Assembly: GCF_024704835.1 (NCBI RefSeq)
Contig: NZ_JAMXBE010000007.1
Coordinates: 1 to 64,000, forward strand
DNA: 64,000 nt
Reading direction: 5' to 3'
Source: Parapedobacter tibetensis
GTDB taxonomy: Bacteria > Bacteroidota > Bacteroidia > Sphingobacteriales > Sphingobacteriaceae
The stretch's first letter is position 1. Each line of letters begins with the position of its first letter. Positions 1 through 9,602 of this stretch are shown here, piece after piece. The notes below the pieces were generated by a model. That model was not told the origin of the DNA. It did not search any database and saw only the letters and a program-made list of their open reading frames with translations. The position numbers were made by a program, and so were the translations under genes.

Positions 1-387
1 GCTGATGGCACGTGTACCCATGCCACGGGCATACATGCTCAATACGTTACCCTCCAGTTCCTCGGTGATGATCAGTTGCCGCTTGGGCACGATCTTAGGC
101 TCAAAGGAGCCTTCCCGGTCACGGCCCGTCTCCAGCTCGAAGCTGCCGCCGCCCATGCTCCTGACCGTTTTCTTGCTCTTGCCGTTGCGCCGGTTGGACT
201 CACCCGAGGCTTTCTCTTCCTCAAGGTGGTTCTCCAGTTCGCCGTCCAGCATGGATTCCAATAGGTGTTTGAGCATAGGCGCTAATACGCCGTCCGTGCC
301 GCCGGCCTTCTTGCCAGCGTACAAACCTTCCATCGCTTCCTGCTTGAAGCGCTCGAAGTCAAATGGGGTGTTCTTTTTCATTAACAT
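1..387 (-). CDS. IS256-family (mutator-type) transposase, N-terminal part, cut by window edge
   Basis: About 129 codons are present, reading leftward and staying open to base 1. The start is either ATG at 387 (MLMKKNTPFDF) or ATG at 381 (MKKNTPFDF). No strong ribosome-binding site separates them. Visible signatures are the N-terminal helical segment ending in MLDGELENHLEEE, then NRRNGKSKKTV and the ELETGRDREGSFEP strand. These are typical of the N-terminal region of IS256-type transposases (Pfam Transposase_mut). The catalytic DDE residues lie further along and are not in the window, so activity cannot be judged. The family assignment is firm. Confidence 0.88.
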   Translation of the reverse strand, partial: MLMKKNTPFDFERFKQEAMEGLYAGKKAGGTDGVLAPMLKHLLESMLDGELENHLEEEKASGESNRRNGKSKKTVRSMGGGSFELETGRDREGSFEPKIVPKRQLIITEELEGNVLSMYARGMGTRAIS

Positions 388-458
388 GTCACTTGGATAT
401 TCGAATTTATTATTTTTATCCGGTTATCCAGTGACACAGTTTAGGTTACACTCTCGAG
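1..458 (-). mobile_element. Truncated end of an IS256-family insertion sequence
   Basis: The first 387 bases encode the N-terminal part of a mutator-type (IS256-family) transposase running off the left edge. Upstream of it, bases 431-458 read on the minus strand as CTCGAGAGTGTAACC followed by TAAACTGTGTCAC, which resembles the terminal inverted repeats of this family. I take this as the element's start-side end. The matching end is outside the window, so the boundary is inferred. The element abuts the decayed toxin-immunity cassette, a common insertion site in RHS tip arrays. Confidence 0.6.
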
Positions 459-514
459 GGTGTGGTTTTGTCGCAATTCCATTGTTTGTAATGTCGCTCT
501 CAGCTATCTCTATA

Positions 515-1005
515 TTATATCGTATTCAGATTTTCAATAGTTTTGCCATTAATTAAAAGTTCATCTGGCTTCCAATAGTCAATCATTAATTTAATCAGAG
601 AATTTCTATTCTGTCCATCTCTATAAAAATTAAAATCAGCCGGCAAACCTAAAACACAGCTATTTCGATTATGAGGTTTATTCCCATATACCCCCACGTT
701 AAAACTTATCTCTGCTGCCTTGCCGTCTTCTATATATCCTGTCCAATACGAAATCCTTGCACTAAATTATCAAACAATTTATCCCCTTTTTTGACAATTT
801 CACTATGGAAAAAACTTTTGTCAAGGGGTATTTCAAATTTCATTGCCTCTTTCTTACTTCTGCCTTTTTTATACCATTTCCCGAACAACGTACTATTGTG
901 CTCTTTCAATAGAAATAAAAAATTACACACGGCTTCAGCCCACTTCTCTACTTCTTTTTTGTCCGATCTCCAAAATACGCTTATTGATTCAAGTTTTTCT
1001 TCCAT
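515..1005 (-). pseudogene. Imm52-type immunity gene, frameshifted second copy
   Basis: This is a degenerate copy of the immunity gene at 1996-2487. The first part (1005 to about 760) starts MEEKLESISVFW and matches the intact copy, but the frame then stops at 730. The second part (to 515) is in another frame and ends with the same DELLINGKTIENLN sequence. Aligning the DNA by eye, the intact copy reads TTTAGGTGCAAG where this copy reads TTTAGTGCAAG. Restoring one G makes the frame continuous through GARISYWTGYIE-like residues. A single-base deletion therefore explains the break. It sits 7 bases after the orphan toxin tip, the same order and spacing as toxin and immunity gene in the intact pair. 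It is probably non-functional unless frameshifting occurs. Confidence 0.85.
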
Positions 1006-1012
1006 AAATTCA

Positions 1013-1264
1013 TTATTGCCTTGGTGTATGTATTAACTCTATGCCTTCTATCTTGTTTCTTTCAAATAATTCACGGGTCGCTTCCATCACTTTTTTATCT
1101 TCAAAATGCCATTGGATTTTAGCACCATTTACTGTTTCCAATTGTCTGCCGGCTTGATTTAATAGTCCATCTTTCCCACCGAACCATTCGTGAAATTCTC
1201 CATCCTTACCAACAAAGTTCTGCATGCCAGATTTGGCGTCTACCACCGCAAACCCTAAGCAAGG
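1013..1264 (-). pseudogene. Orphan C-terminal toxin tip, Tox-REase-5 fragment
   Basis: The frame is open from a TAG at 1265-1267 and ends at 1013. The only plausible start is GTG at 1246. It encodes about 77 residues, VDAKSGMQ to IELIHTPRQ, roughly three quarters identical by eye to the last 76 residues of the RHS toxin at 2494-6141. The conserved DAK motif, the WHFEDKKVM segment and the C-terminal TPRQ are kept. Everything before the DAK motif, including the KFDGF strand of the nuclease fold and any RHS carrier, is missing. This is the usual form of a displaced orphan tip: silent unless recombined onto the upstream RHS gene. The neighbouring immunity gene is frameshifted too. Confidence 0.82.
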
Positions 1265-1272
1265 CTAGGGTT
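1251..1272. terminator. Short perfect hairpin after the second Imm52-type gene
   Basis: AACCCTA (1251-1257) and TAGGGTT (1266-1272) form a perfect 7-bp stem with an 8-base loop. It overlaps the stop codon of the 1271-1936 gene and lies just upstream of the orphan tip. On the minus strand only a short T run follows, so intrinsic termination is possible but weak. It might instead mark the recombination junction where the orphan tip was joined. Confidence 0.3.
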
Positions 1273-1936
1273 ATTTTCCCTTTAAGCTATACAGTATACG
1301 TGTCGCCTCATCTACCGGATAGTCAACGAAATTTTCCAAATACACGAGCTTTCCAAAATTCTCAATGGAATCCGCAACAAAACAAGATGATAACTTCAAG
1401 TGCATTCCCGGTTGATAATAATTGACCCAACCGATACGAATCCCGGTGCCCATGCTGTCCCTAAGATCGTTCGATTGCAAAAGCGCTTCATCAGGATCCC
1501 AAATTGTAATAAAACTTCGCATCATTTTCTTAATCTCGTCGATCTGCAGAACGTCTTTCAACACCTTCTTATCATACGGCAAATGTAAAACGCAATGGTT
1601 TACTACACTTTTTGATTCAGCGCCTGCCCTAATGGAAAAGCTGTACGACTTTTCATCGTCCTCACCTGACCAGGCGGAAAAAGAATAGCCAAATTTAGCA
1701 TAGCCTAAATTATCTAAATCCCTTGATTTTATGCTTTTCAACAAATGTCCTTTTACGATATCAAAATCGACAAACAACTTTTTTTCCAATGAATCCGCTC
1801 GACTTTTTCCGGGCAAATACCAACTCGCGACAAAACCACGAAGTTGATCAATGAACAAGATTACCTTTTCCGTTACACGATCGATATCTTCCTTTCTATT
1901 TCGCCAATAGGCGCCAATATAAAACACATTCTCCAT
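1271..1936 (-). CDS. Second Imm52-type immunity protein
   Basis: A 221-aa protein without a signal peptide, so probably cytoplasmic. It shares layout with the 163-aa immunity protein next door: an N-terminal strand with a conserved Trp (YIGAYWRN here, ISVFWKLE there), a central beta region ending in a CVLHLP / CVINLP motif, then a helix and W-P-D-E-A/L (IWDPDEALL here, HWKPDELLI there). It has an extra C-terminal extension of about 50 residues. Imm52 proteins are known partners of Tox-REase-5 nuclease toxins. It lies 59 bases after the cognate immunity gene and probably protects against a related toxin, or is left over from an earlier tip. It is divergent enough that the family call is by pattern only. 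Confidence 0.65.
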   Translation of the reverse strand: MENVFYIGAYWRNRKEDIDRVTEKVILFIDQLRGFVASWYLPGKSRADSLEKKLFVDFDIVKGHLLKSIKSRDLDNLGYAKFGYSFSAWSGEDDEKSYSFSIRAGAESKSVVNHCVLHLPYDKKVLKDVLQIDEIKKMMRSFITIWDPDEALLQSNDLRDSMGTGIRIGWVNYYQPGMHLKLSSCFVADSIENFGKLVYLENFVDYPVDEATRILYSLKGK

Positions 1937-1995
1937 TTTTACTGACCGTTTGATTTGTTCGCTATTTGTAAAGTTTCTCTTGCCTATCTTCTGTG

Positions 1996-2487
1996 TCAGT
2001 ATGTATTCAGATTTTCAATAGTTTTACCATTAATTAAAAGTTCATCCGGCTTCCAATGGTCAATCATTAATTTAATCAGGGAATTTCTATTCTGTTCATT
2101 CCTATAAAAATCATAATCAGTTGGCAGGTTTATAACGCAACTGTTCCTATTATAGGATTTATCTCCATACGCTCCAACATTAAAGCTTATATCTCCAGAT
2201 TTATCTTCCTCAACATAGCCTGTCCAATAGGAAATCCTTGCACCTAAATCGTCAAATAATCTGTTCCACTTCCTAACTATCTCTTTATGGAAAAAACTTT
2301 CTTCTAAGGGTATTTCATGTTTCAGCGCCTCTTTCACACTCCTACCTTTCTTATACCATTTCCCAAACAAAGCACCGTTATGCGATTTCAGAAGTAATAA
2401 AAAATCACATACAGATTTGGATAGTCCCTCTACCTCTTTTTTTTCCAACTTCCAAAATACACTTATTGATTCGAATTTTTCCGTCAT
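1996..2487 (-). CDS. Imm52-family immunity protein, partner of the RHS toxin
   Basis: A 163-aa cytoplasmic-type protein that begins 6 bases after the stop of the RHS toxin gene, the classic position of a cognate immunity gene. The sequence is beta-rich with conserved tryptophans (ISVFWKLE near the N-terminus, ISYWTGYVEE in the middle, DHWKPDELL near the end), fitting the Imm52 family described with Tox-REase-5 toxins. It should bind and neutralise the nuclease tip in the cytoplasm of the producer and its kin. A frameshifted copy lies at 515-1005. The gene is AT-rich compared with the RHS core, as is usual for exchanged tip and immunity modules. The family call is moderately sure; the immunity role is strongly supported by position. 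Confidence 0.8.
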   Translation of the reverse strand: MTEKFESISVFWKLEKKEVEGLSKSVCDFLLLLKSHNGALFGKWYKKGRSVKEALKHEIPLEESFFHKEIVRKWNRLFDDLGARISYWTGYVEEDKSGDISFNVGAYGDKSYNRNSCVINLPTDYDFYRNEQNRNSLIKLMIDHWKPDELLINGKTIENLNTY

Positions 2488-2493
2488 AATTCA

Positions 2494-5400
2494 CTATTGC
2501 CTTGGTGTATAGATTAACTCGATTCCCTCTATTTTATTTCTTTCAAATAAATCCCTTGTCGCATCCATCACTTTTTTATCTTCAAAATGCCACTGAATTT
2601 TGGTGCCATCAGCAGCTTTCAATTGATTATTTGCTTGATTTACTAAACCTTCTGTTCCCTTGAACCAATTTTGAAATTTACCGTCTTTACCAACAAAACT
2701 CTGCATGCCGGATTTAGCATCTACCAACGCACCATCCACAAATCCATCAAATTTCACATCACCAACTTTGAATGCTTTTCCGGTTCCTACCCCCGTAATG
2801 TACTCCTGGTAACTCTTCGCCGCACTTGACCAACCCGCAACGCTTTCTTCTACCCATTGCCCAATTTGGGTGCCACCCAGTTTTCTGATGCCTTGGCCAA
2901 CTGCGTTTCCAAGCGCTTCGTCCCCCGGTAACCCGGGAGTATAATCAGCCGCCGGATTCGGATCCAAAGCATTGGCCACGGTGCCAGCGACATAAGTGGT
3001 AGCCAAAGGATTCGCGCTTGCCCAAATAGCTCCTTTTGCTAAATATGGCAATGCATAATATCCTCCAACAGCCGCCCCTACAGTTGCTAGTGCGCCTGCT
3101 GCAAACCTTGCGTTGGCCCGATAGCTAGCTTTCCTAGCCCCCTCATCATTTTGCAGGTATTGGAATGGAACGAATTGAAGGCCCCATAGATCGATTCCGC
3201 TTGAAGGATTGTTCTCCGCATAATTATATGGAGACACATGTGAGAATTTTTCGGCAATTGGGTCTATTGATACAAATTTCCCAATCACCGGATCGTAATG
3301 CCTAAAGCCATAATCATACCAATCCAATCCCCCTTCATCCTGTAATTCCTTGCCGTTGTATAGGTATTTGTTTTCCGCACCCGACGCATAGGAGTTGAAC
3401 ACCGCCCCGAAAGGGTAATAACTGTCTTCCTGTATGAGGCGTGCCTTGCCCGTGGAAGGGTTCCTGTCGAATGCCACCCTTACGTTGCCCAGATGGTCCT
3501 TCAAGTGGTACTCATAGGTATACTGCCCATTGCTTGCAGAACGCAGGATGCGGCCCTGCGCAGTTTGGATGAAGCTGATGTTGTCACCGCTGTAGTGGAT
3601 GCCGCCTATATAGCGGGTGACCGCGCTGCCCACGGTCTTCTTCAGCTTCGTGCCATCTGCCGCATACTGGTAGCCGATGGTGCTACCCCCGATGGCAACC
3701 TGCTGCGGCAGGTTCAGGTAATTGTAGGCCACCGCCGTGACTCCCTTGTTCACATCGGTCTCCATATTGCCGTTGGCATCAAAGGTGTATTCGGTGTTGC
3801 CTATAGGCGTGGGTTCCCTGAAACCATGGCTTCTGCTCCCCGTGGATTTCTCGTTCACCCGGCTCAACTGGTTGCCGGTATAAAAGTATTCCAGGTCATC
3901 CATGATGCCGAAGGTGCTTGCCCCTGTCACCCCATAGCGTCGAAGCTGCCGGATATTGCCCAGTTTGTCGTAGGCAATATTCGCGACACTGTATCGCGTG
4001 TTTTCCGCATCGCTTGTCCAGTTGCCGTTGTATGCCCGGTATGCCGCGGCAAGCAGCCGGTTCAACCGGTCGTAATTGAAGGCGTATGCACGGGGCTTGT
4101 CCGCCCGGCCGGTGTTCCAGATCACCTCACTGATATTTCCGTTGTACTGCCCCGGATACAGCTGCAGCAGCCGCTCGCTGTCACCGTATTTCAGCTCCAG
4201 GCCGAACAGGTCGTTCTCCGTGGCATTGAGGGTACGCCCGTTGATCTGCGTGAGCCAGCCCCTGATGTTATAACGGTAGTCCAGCTTCTGGAGGTAACTG
4301 CCCCCGTTGTCCTCCGAATGCAACTTTTTGGTGATCAGCACTCCCGTTTCGTTGTATGTATTGGACGCCAATAACACCTCCGGCTGGCTGTTGATCCGGT
4401 GGTAGGTATTGAGCAACCTGCCGGCATGGTCGTATTCATGGCGTTCCTTTACCGTGGTGGTTGCCGAACCCTTGGTATGGGTGCGCGTGGTGGAGGTTGG
4501 CTGTCCCGTGAAATTATAGGCGGTGACCACCACGTCCGTGCCACCGTGGTGGTGCTGGCCGTTGCTTTGGATCACCCGTCCCCAATTGTCGTAATAGTCC
4601 ACCGACCACAGGTAGGTATCGGTTCCGAGCACCTTGGTCTTGGTGGCTGTGCGGAGGCCGTGTACCATCTTGGAATGCCCGCTCCCCGGTGTCCGCCAGG
4701 CTGAAGGGCAATCGGTAGGCAGGCCATAATTATCGTAATAGGTATAGGTATACACTTCGGCTCCGTTGCCGCTGGGAAAGGAGGTGTTGGCATATCCACT
4801 GGCATTGGTGGCATGCGGTGTTTCCCAGCCGGTTGCATGGCCGTTTACCGCTGTCTGCACCGCCGCACGCGTGCCTGCCGTGGTCGTGTAGCGCCCGGTC
4901 ATCACCACCCGCCCGTGTGCATCGTATTTCGTGAAGGTCCATTCCTTCGGGCTTTTGGCCCGCTGGATGGCGTCCTGGGTCAACACCACCTGGTCCAGTT
5001 TGTTGTACACCGTGTATTCCACACCCTTGCCCGGCAGCTTTTTCTCCACCATCCTTTTCCGCCCGTCGAAACGGTATTGGTAACAGAAGTTGTCCAGCAG
5101 CACGGAACCCGGGAGGGAAGCCGCGTCGGGATTGAATTCACCGTCCCTTCCGGGCGGCAGCACGTACGCCAGGTTGCCGAAACCGTCGTACACGAAATAG
5201 GTGGAAAGCATCTCCACGCCGTTGTCCGGTTTCTTATTGAAGCTGCGCTTGAGCACCAACCGGCCCTGTTTGTCCACGTATTCCTCCGTGGTGCCCGCCC
5301 GGCCGTCGGCCGGCTTCCAGTTTTCGTCCTTGGTGACCGCCACGTACAGTTGGTTCGCCGCATAGGCACCGTCCAGGGTAAGCGTGGGTGTACCGTCGGT

Positions 5401-6141
5401 TGCCAGGCTTACCCCGTACAAAGCCACCCTGCGGGTGTTCGCCACATCGCTGAATGCCGTGGTGTTGTTCGTGGCGTATTCCGTCCTGATGGTATGGCCT
5501 GAACCGGAAATGCCTGTATGCTGCGGCTGCCAGTCGGCACCCGGCGCCCCTTGCTCGGTAATCCGGTTCAGCGGGGATGGTTCGAACACCGTCACGGAAT
5601 GGGGATAGGGGCTGCCCTGCACGCCCGTGGGTGGGGTATTGTAGAAACTTCCCTGGGTTGTAACCGCGTTGGTCCTGAACGCTCCCGGCGTACCGCTGAC
5701 CGTGTAGGGTAAATACTTTTTTGCCTCCCTTCCGAAGGCATCGTATTCAACGGGGGTAACCACGTCCTTGAAGGAAGGGGAACCCTTCACCTGTATGGCC
5801 TGTGAGGGACGACCGAGCCCATCGAAGTACATAATGGCCTGTATGGCATCGTCCGTGGTGGGGTTGCCCGGTGGCGTACCGTATGGTTTCCGGTAGGCCG
5901 TGGCCAGGATATAGTTCTGGTTACCACTGGGTACGGTACCCAAAGGCTGTGGGGCGGGGACACCGGTGATGTGGATCCAGACGTTTTGCCCCGTGGCCAC
6001 ATGGAAGCCCGGTTTCAGTGTGATGCTGCCGGTGGCCGAGATTTCACTTTGGCCACTGTAGCTGGTCAGCGTGATGTCCTGTGCGAAAACCGAACCCGGT
6101 AGGACAAGCAGTAATAATGCTACATAGTGATTCCGTTGCAT
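2494..6141 (-). CDS. Secreted RHS/YD-repeat protein with C-terminal Tox-REase-5 nuclease tip
   Basis: 1215 aa. Residues 1-20 are a signal peptide ending VFAQ. A DUF6443-like N-terminal region follows ([21 protein letters not shown]), then a long series of YD/RHS repeats (about 200-870). The RHS core runs to about 987: [48 protein letters not shown], ending at IDLWG. The last 228 residues hold an Ala/Gly-rich, possibly membrane-interacting stretch and then the toxin. In the toxin, KFDGF and VDAKSG (Asp near 1141, Lys near 1143) fit the D...(D/E)xK site of restriction-endonuclease-fold nucleases, and WHFEDKKVM with GIELIYTP fits the Tox-REase-5 family. The product probably acts in contact-dependent killing by cleaving target nucleic acid. 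The immunity gene follows after 6 bases. No T6SS or T9SS signal is visible, so the export route beyond Sec is unknown. Confidence 0.88.
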   Translation of the reverse strand: MQRNHYVALLLLVLPGSVFAQDITLTSYSGQSEISATGSITLKPGFHVATGQNVWIHITGVPAPQPLGTVPSGNQNYILATAYRKPYGTPPGNPTTDDAIQAIMYFDGLGRPSQAIQVKGSPSFKDVVTPVEYDAFGREAKKYLPYTVSGTPGAFRTNAVTTQGSFYNTPPTGVQGSPYPHSVTVFEPSPLNRITEQGAPGADWQPQHTGISGSGHTIRTEYATNNTTAFSDVANTRRVALYGVSLATDGTPTLTLDGAYAANQLYVAVTKDENWKPADGRAGTTEEYVDKQGRLVLKRSFNKKPDNGVEMLSTYFVYDGFGNLAYVLPPGRDGEFNPDAASLPGSVLLDNFCYQYRFDGRKRMVEKKLPGKGVEYTVYNKLDQVVLTQDAIQRAKSPKEWTFTKYDAHGRVVMTGRYTTTAGTRAAVQTAVNGHATGWETPHATNASGYANTSFPSGNGAEVYTYTYYDNYGLPTDCPSAWRTPGSGHSKMVHGLRTATKTKVLGTDTYLWSVDYYDNWGRVIQSNGQHHHGGTDVVVTAYNFTGQPTSTTRTHTKGSATTTVKERHEYDHAGRLLNTYHRINSQPEVLLASNTYNETGVLITKKLHSEDNGGSYLQKLDYRYNIRGWLTQINGRTLNATENDLFGLELKYGDSERLLQLYPGQYNGNISEVIWNTGRADKPRAYAFNYDRLNRLLAAAYRAYNGNWTSDAENTRYSVANIAYDKLGNIRQLRRYGVTGASTFGIMDDLEYFYTGNQLSRVNEKSTGSRSHGFREPTPIGNTEYTFDANGNMETDVNKGVTAVAYNYLNLPQQVAIGGSTIGYQYAADGTKLKKTVGSAVTRYIGGIHYSGDNISFIQTAQGRILRSASNGQYTYEYHLKDHLGNVRVAFDRNPSTGKARLIQEDSYYPFGAVFNSYASGAENKYLYNGKELQDEGGLDWYDYGFRHYDPVIGKFVSIDPIAEKFSHVSPYNYAENNPSSGIDLWGLQFVPFQYLQNDEGARKASYRANARFAAGALATVGAAVGGYYALPYLAKGAIWASANPLATTYVAGTVANALDPNPAADYTPGLPGDEALGNAVGQGIRKLGGTQIGQWVEESVAGWSSAAKSYQEYITGVGTGKAFKVGDVKFDGFVDGALVDAKSGMQSFVGKDGKFQNWFKGTEGLVNQANNQLKAADGTKIQWHFEDKKVMDATRDLFERNKIEGIELIYTPRQ

Positions 6142-6244
6142 ATCATTCAGTTAATAAAGGTAAGACTTCCTGATGGATTTCTGCAAAATTTTCCCGATGC
6201 CCCATCGCGGCACCGTCTCTCCACGTTTCCATGTCCGTATACAT

Positions 6245-9200
6245 TTAGGGTGTCCTGTAATTGTACTTATACTCCTCGACCACGTTGCCGGAATGGTCTT
6301 TTATTCCTTTCAGGCGGCCGGCGTCGTCGTATTCGTAATGGAACACGGCTCCGGAGGCATCCGTATGGCTGGTCATCCCCACCAGCGGGTCGTATGTATA
6401 GCTGTCCATCGAGGCTTCGATGGGGTGGAGCCGTACGTCGTCCACCGCGACGCTGCCGCTGAGCGTCACCGAGGTGACCCCGGAAACCACACGCTGGTAT
6501 TGTGTCCAGCCATTGTGTGTGCGCATAACCGTGGCTGTGCCACCGCTGATGCCCGCCGCGGAGGCGCTCTTCGCCCAGTAGGCCAGCAGGTATGCCCGCG
6601 AAGCGGTCAGCCCGCCTTTGCTCAAGCTGCCCCCGCTAAGGCTGTATACCCTTTTCCCTGTAGGGGCGGTGCCATCCGCAGACGTGGCCCCGCCATATGT
6701 CCAGTTGCCTTTGCCGTCGGACTCGAAACCGGCGTATGCCATATCAGTTTGCATCGCATTGGTAACCGCCGCAACGGGATACCGGCCTTTATATGACCAC
6801 AAGTAACTGGTGGATGGCCCACTTGCCTTTGCTAAGCTCAACACATTCCCCTTATCATCAAACTGATGATAGATTATCGCATCTTCCCGCGTTTGACTGG
6901 TTGTATTGAATGCCTTGATCTTGTTTCGTACGAAAATCTCACCCGGAAGTTCGTCGTATTCATTCGTGGTCCAACTTATAAGAACATCATTTACAGATAC
7001 CTCTTCCTCCAAAACCTCACTGAGATTATTGGTTTGGACCATCCTTGCAAATACCGACCCCGAATAGTTCCTATCTGCCGGATATACCGTGAGTCTGTCT
7101 ATAATATTGTGTCTGCTATCTTCTTCGACCCCCCTGATCATTTGGTTCCTGGAATTGTAATAATAGGAGATAACCCTAGATATTGAATCACTCCCGGAGT
7201 AGATCACTTCCTTTTTTTCCTCTAGCATTATCTTAGCGGTCTCTATCTGATATTCGCCAAAATTGTAAAATGATGAAATGTAAAAATAATAGGCAGGGGT
7301 ATACTGATCGATTGCCCCCTCGGATCTGGCGAATGGCCGTACTTTCAATCCTTTAAAGGTTGGGTAATACTTGTTGAAATACTTATAGACCTCTTTTTTT
7401 AACAGTGTGCCTCCACTCGAATAATATTGTTTTTCTGAAAGCACGGGCTTCTTCCAATAGGCATAATTTGAAACGTACTTTGGCGCGACCCCGTAATACT
7501 GCATGAGGTTGCCATCATCATTGATTATTTCAACAGCATACGGGTATCTCGTGGATGGTTGATATATTGAAGTGTATTTGTACACGGTCTTTCCACTGTT
7601 TGCTCCGCTGGGCGAAGAAATATATTCCGTTGCGTAGGTGTAGTAGGTGCTGCTACCCGGATCTGGAGGGTCTCCCTGGAGATTGGAGGAATAAGTTACA
7701 GCACGCTTTGCATAGGTTGGATAACCATCCGCAAATACGGTGTGTTCCTTCCTGAAGTCTATAGCTTCAAAGTAAAATGGCGCATAGCCATTGCCCGACT
7801 CATTCTGGCCGTACTTGTAAATCCGTTTTAACTGCTCGATCCCGTCGTCGAACTTGGTAATGGATTTTATTCGGATCCCTCCCCACTGCTTGGATTGGTT
7901 AATACCGGACGATATCCTGTTCGGTTCATATTCATAAACAGATTTTCCTCCTGTCTGATAAGCAATGCTTTTCAGTGAAAATATCTCGGGGTGTGGGTTT
8001 TCTTTCCTTTCCGTAAACACATGGGGGTATTGGTTATACAGAGTGGTGTTTAAAATTCCATCGCAAGTCTCTCCCGGCGGATCCATCGGGTCTGTCTTGA
8101 ACTCATTGTGTATTAGGCGGGAGAGACTCGTTTCAACCTTGTTATAGCCCCAGTGGTCCGGCACCAAAATAACGTTGGAAGATAGATTCCTTTCGAAGTA
8201 GTCTAAATTGTATTTCTCAACGCTGACCAAATCCCCCCCAAAAACCGCTATCGAATCCAAAAAGACATAACTGGCCGTGGTTCCATAGTAACTGCCGAAA
8301 TACAATTGGATCCGTTTAATTAAACTATTATCGGAAACATCGTAGATATTGATCTGACGAAGTTTTGTGCCGGTTAAGGAATTCGACTGTTCGACGAACG
8401 CTATCCGTTCGTGGGGCGTGGTAATCTCCGACAACGAGAATATGGAGAATTGGCTGCTTTGCCGTTCATCATCGTAGCTGTATTGCCAGGGCTCGGAAGC
8501 AGCACAATTGGTCACATTGATCGTGGTATGCATTTGATACTTACTGGATACGGACCTATTCGTATATTCAAATTTAATTTTTTCACCATACTTTGTATCT
8601 ATGTCCGTCAATGCCCATGCGGTTGCAGCAGCACCCTGATAGTAACCATTATTCGTTTCCAAAACGTCAAACCCGGACTTGTCTACCTGCTCCCCGAAAC
8701 TGTAAGTATTTTGGTTATCGTCCTTGATGCTGAAGCCGATGATTCCCCTGGTCCAATTATTTGAAGCCACGCTATCCAAGAAGGAAAATTTATTGTTTGT
8801 CGGATCAAATTCGCTAACAGTCTTATTTATACGATCACTGATGATGAAGCTTCCACATTGTCCTGGGATACTGTAATTAAAATGGTCATATTCCCCATCC
8901 AAATTATTTCCGCTAGCCGGCGGCATGTTCATATTGAAATTATGCTGACTTACGAACCTGGATAAAAACCTGTCCCTGTCCAGGTATTTCTGAAGGGCGG
9001 TACGGATCTCCGGCGTAATCTGCTGTGATGGTACATGGAGGTAACCTTCGTATTGATCTATCGCATCATTATATCCCTGGAGCAACGTTTCGAAATTGGA
9101 CGGCATTGCCGTTTCCTTAGAATCAGCCCATCCATAGATTGTTCTGGAAACGCGGTAACTACAACTCAAGCTCCATCCCACCCCCACGTTCCCATCGTCT

Positions 9201-9481
9201 TGCCCTGCCCTTATTCCAGAAGCATGGTAATTCAGTGCTATCGGAATTTCCAGTCCTTTGGCTCTGATAACGTAAAGTGGAATCGAAATCTCGGGTAAAC
9301 CGGTACTATGATCCACCGGGAAATTGATGTACTTATTAAGTTCGGCCGTTATAGGTGAAGGCGGCACCACATTTGGAACCTCCTGGCTTAATGTACAAAG
9401 CGGTATTAAAAATAAAAAGAACACACTGGAAAAGCTTTCGGCTCCTTTCATCAAACAACGGATTTTTCTGGTAATTTCCAT
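6245..9481 (-). CDS. Large secreted RHS-family companion protein
   Basis: 1078 aa. The start is ATG at 9481 or ATG at 9451 (MKGAES). A hydrophobic segment ending in PLCTLSQ is a signal peptide. The early region PVDHSTGLPEISIPLYVI and IALNYHASGIRAGQDDG-like sequence is typical of the N-terminus of large Bacteroidota RHS-associated proteins. The middle is beta-rich without clear motifs. Near 890-1020 there is a carbohydrate-binding-like beta-sandwich (YSLSGGSL, AVDDVRLHP). The C-terminus is an RHS/YD repeat (YTYDPLVGMTSHTD, YEYDDAGRLKGIKDH) and carries no toxin. It lies 103 bases upstream of the RHS toxin gene and is probably co-transcribed. A role in export, shell formation or anchoring of the toxin is inference. 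Base composition switches from AT-rich to GC-rich near 6830. Confidence 0.75.
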   Translation of the reverse strand: MEITRKIRCLMKGAESFSSVFFLFLIPLCTLSQEVPNVVPPSPITAELNKYINFPVDHSTGLPEISIPLYVIRAKGLEIPIALNYHASGIRAGQDDGNVGVGWSLSCSYRVSRTIYGWADSKETAMPSNFETLLQGYNDAIDQYEGYLHVPSQQITPEIRTALQKYLDRDRFLSRFVSQHNFNMNMPPASGNNLDGEYDHFNYSIPGQCGSFIISDRINKTVSEFDPTNNKFSFLDSVASNNWTRGIIGFSIKDDNQNTYSFGEQVDKSGFDVLETNNGYYQGAAATAWALTDIDTKYGEKIKFEYTNRSVSSKYQMHTTINVTNCAASEPWQYSYDDERQSSQFSIFSLSEITTPHERIAFVEQSNSLTGTKLRQINIYDVSDNSLIKRIQLYFGSYYGTTASYVFLDSIAVFGGDLVSVEKYNLDYFERNLSSNVILVPDHWGYNKVETSLSRLIHNEFKTDPMDPPGETCDGILNTTLYNQYPHVFTERKENPHPEIFSLKSIAYQTGGKSVYEYEPNRISSGINQSKQWGGIRIKSITKFDDGIEQLKRIYKYGQNESGNGYAPFYFEAIDFRKEHTVFADGYPTYAKRAVTYSSNLQGDPPDPGSSTYYTYATEYISSPSGANSGKTVYKYTSIYQPSTRYPYAVEIINDDGNLMQYYGVAPKYVSNYAYWKKPVLSEKQYYSSGGTLLKKEVYKYFNKYYPTFKGLKVRPFARSEGAIDQYTPAYYFYISSFYNFGEYQIETAKIMLEEKKEVIYSGSDSISRVISYYYNSRNQMIRGVEEDSRHNIIDRLTVYPADRNYSGSVFARMVQTNNLSEVLEEEVSVNDVLISWTTNEYDELPGEIFVRNKIKAFNTTSQTREDAIIYHQFDDKGNVLSLAKASGPSTSYLWSYKGRYPVAAVTNAMQTDMAYAGFESDGKGNWTYGGATSADGTAPTGKRVYSLSGGSLSKGGLTASRAYLLAYWAKSASAAGISGGTATVMRTHNGWTQYQRVVSGVTSVTLSGSVAVDDVRLHPIEASMDSYTYDPLVGMTSHTDASGAVFHYEYDDAGRLKGIKDHSGNVVEEYKYNYRTP

Positions 9482-9602
9482 ACGATTCGGTTTCTTGCTT
9501 ATTGCGTATATTTAAAGTGACTTCAATTCCTCTCAGATTTCGATAAGTCGTAAACGGGTCGTAAAAGCACTATGTTAAGGCTAATTAACCCGTTTTGAAA
9601 AC

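Noticed and set aside
3493-4374. 293-codon plus-strand frame opposite the RHS toxin gene, and others at 4813-5502 and 6173-6796
   Set aside because: They mirror GC-rich RHS coding sequence on the other strand and have no recognisable domain or start signal.
9552-9595. AAACGGGT / ACCCGTTT inverted repeat as a terminator
   Set aside because: The stem is short, the loop is 28 bases and no clear T tract follows on the minus strand.
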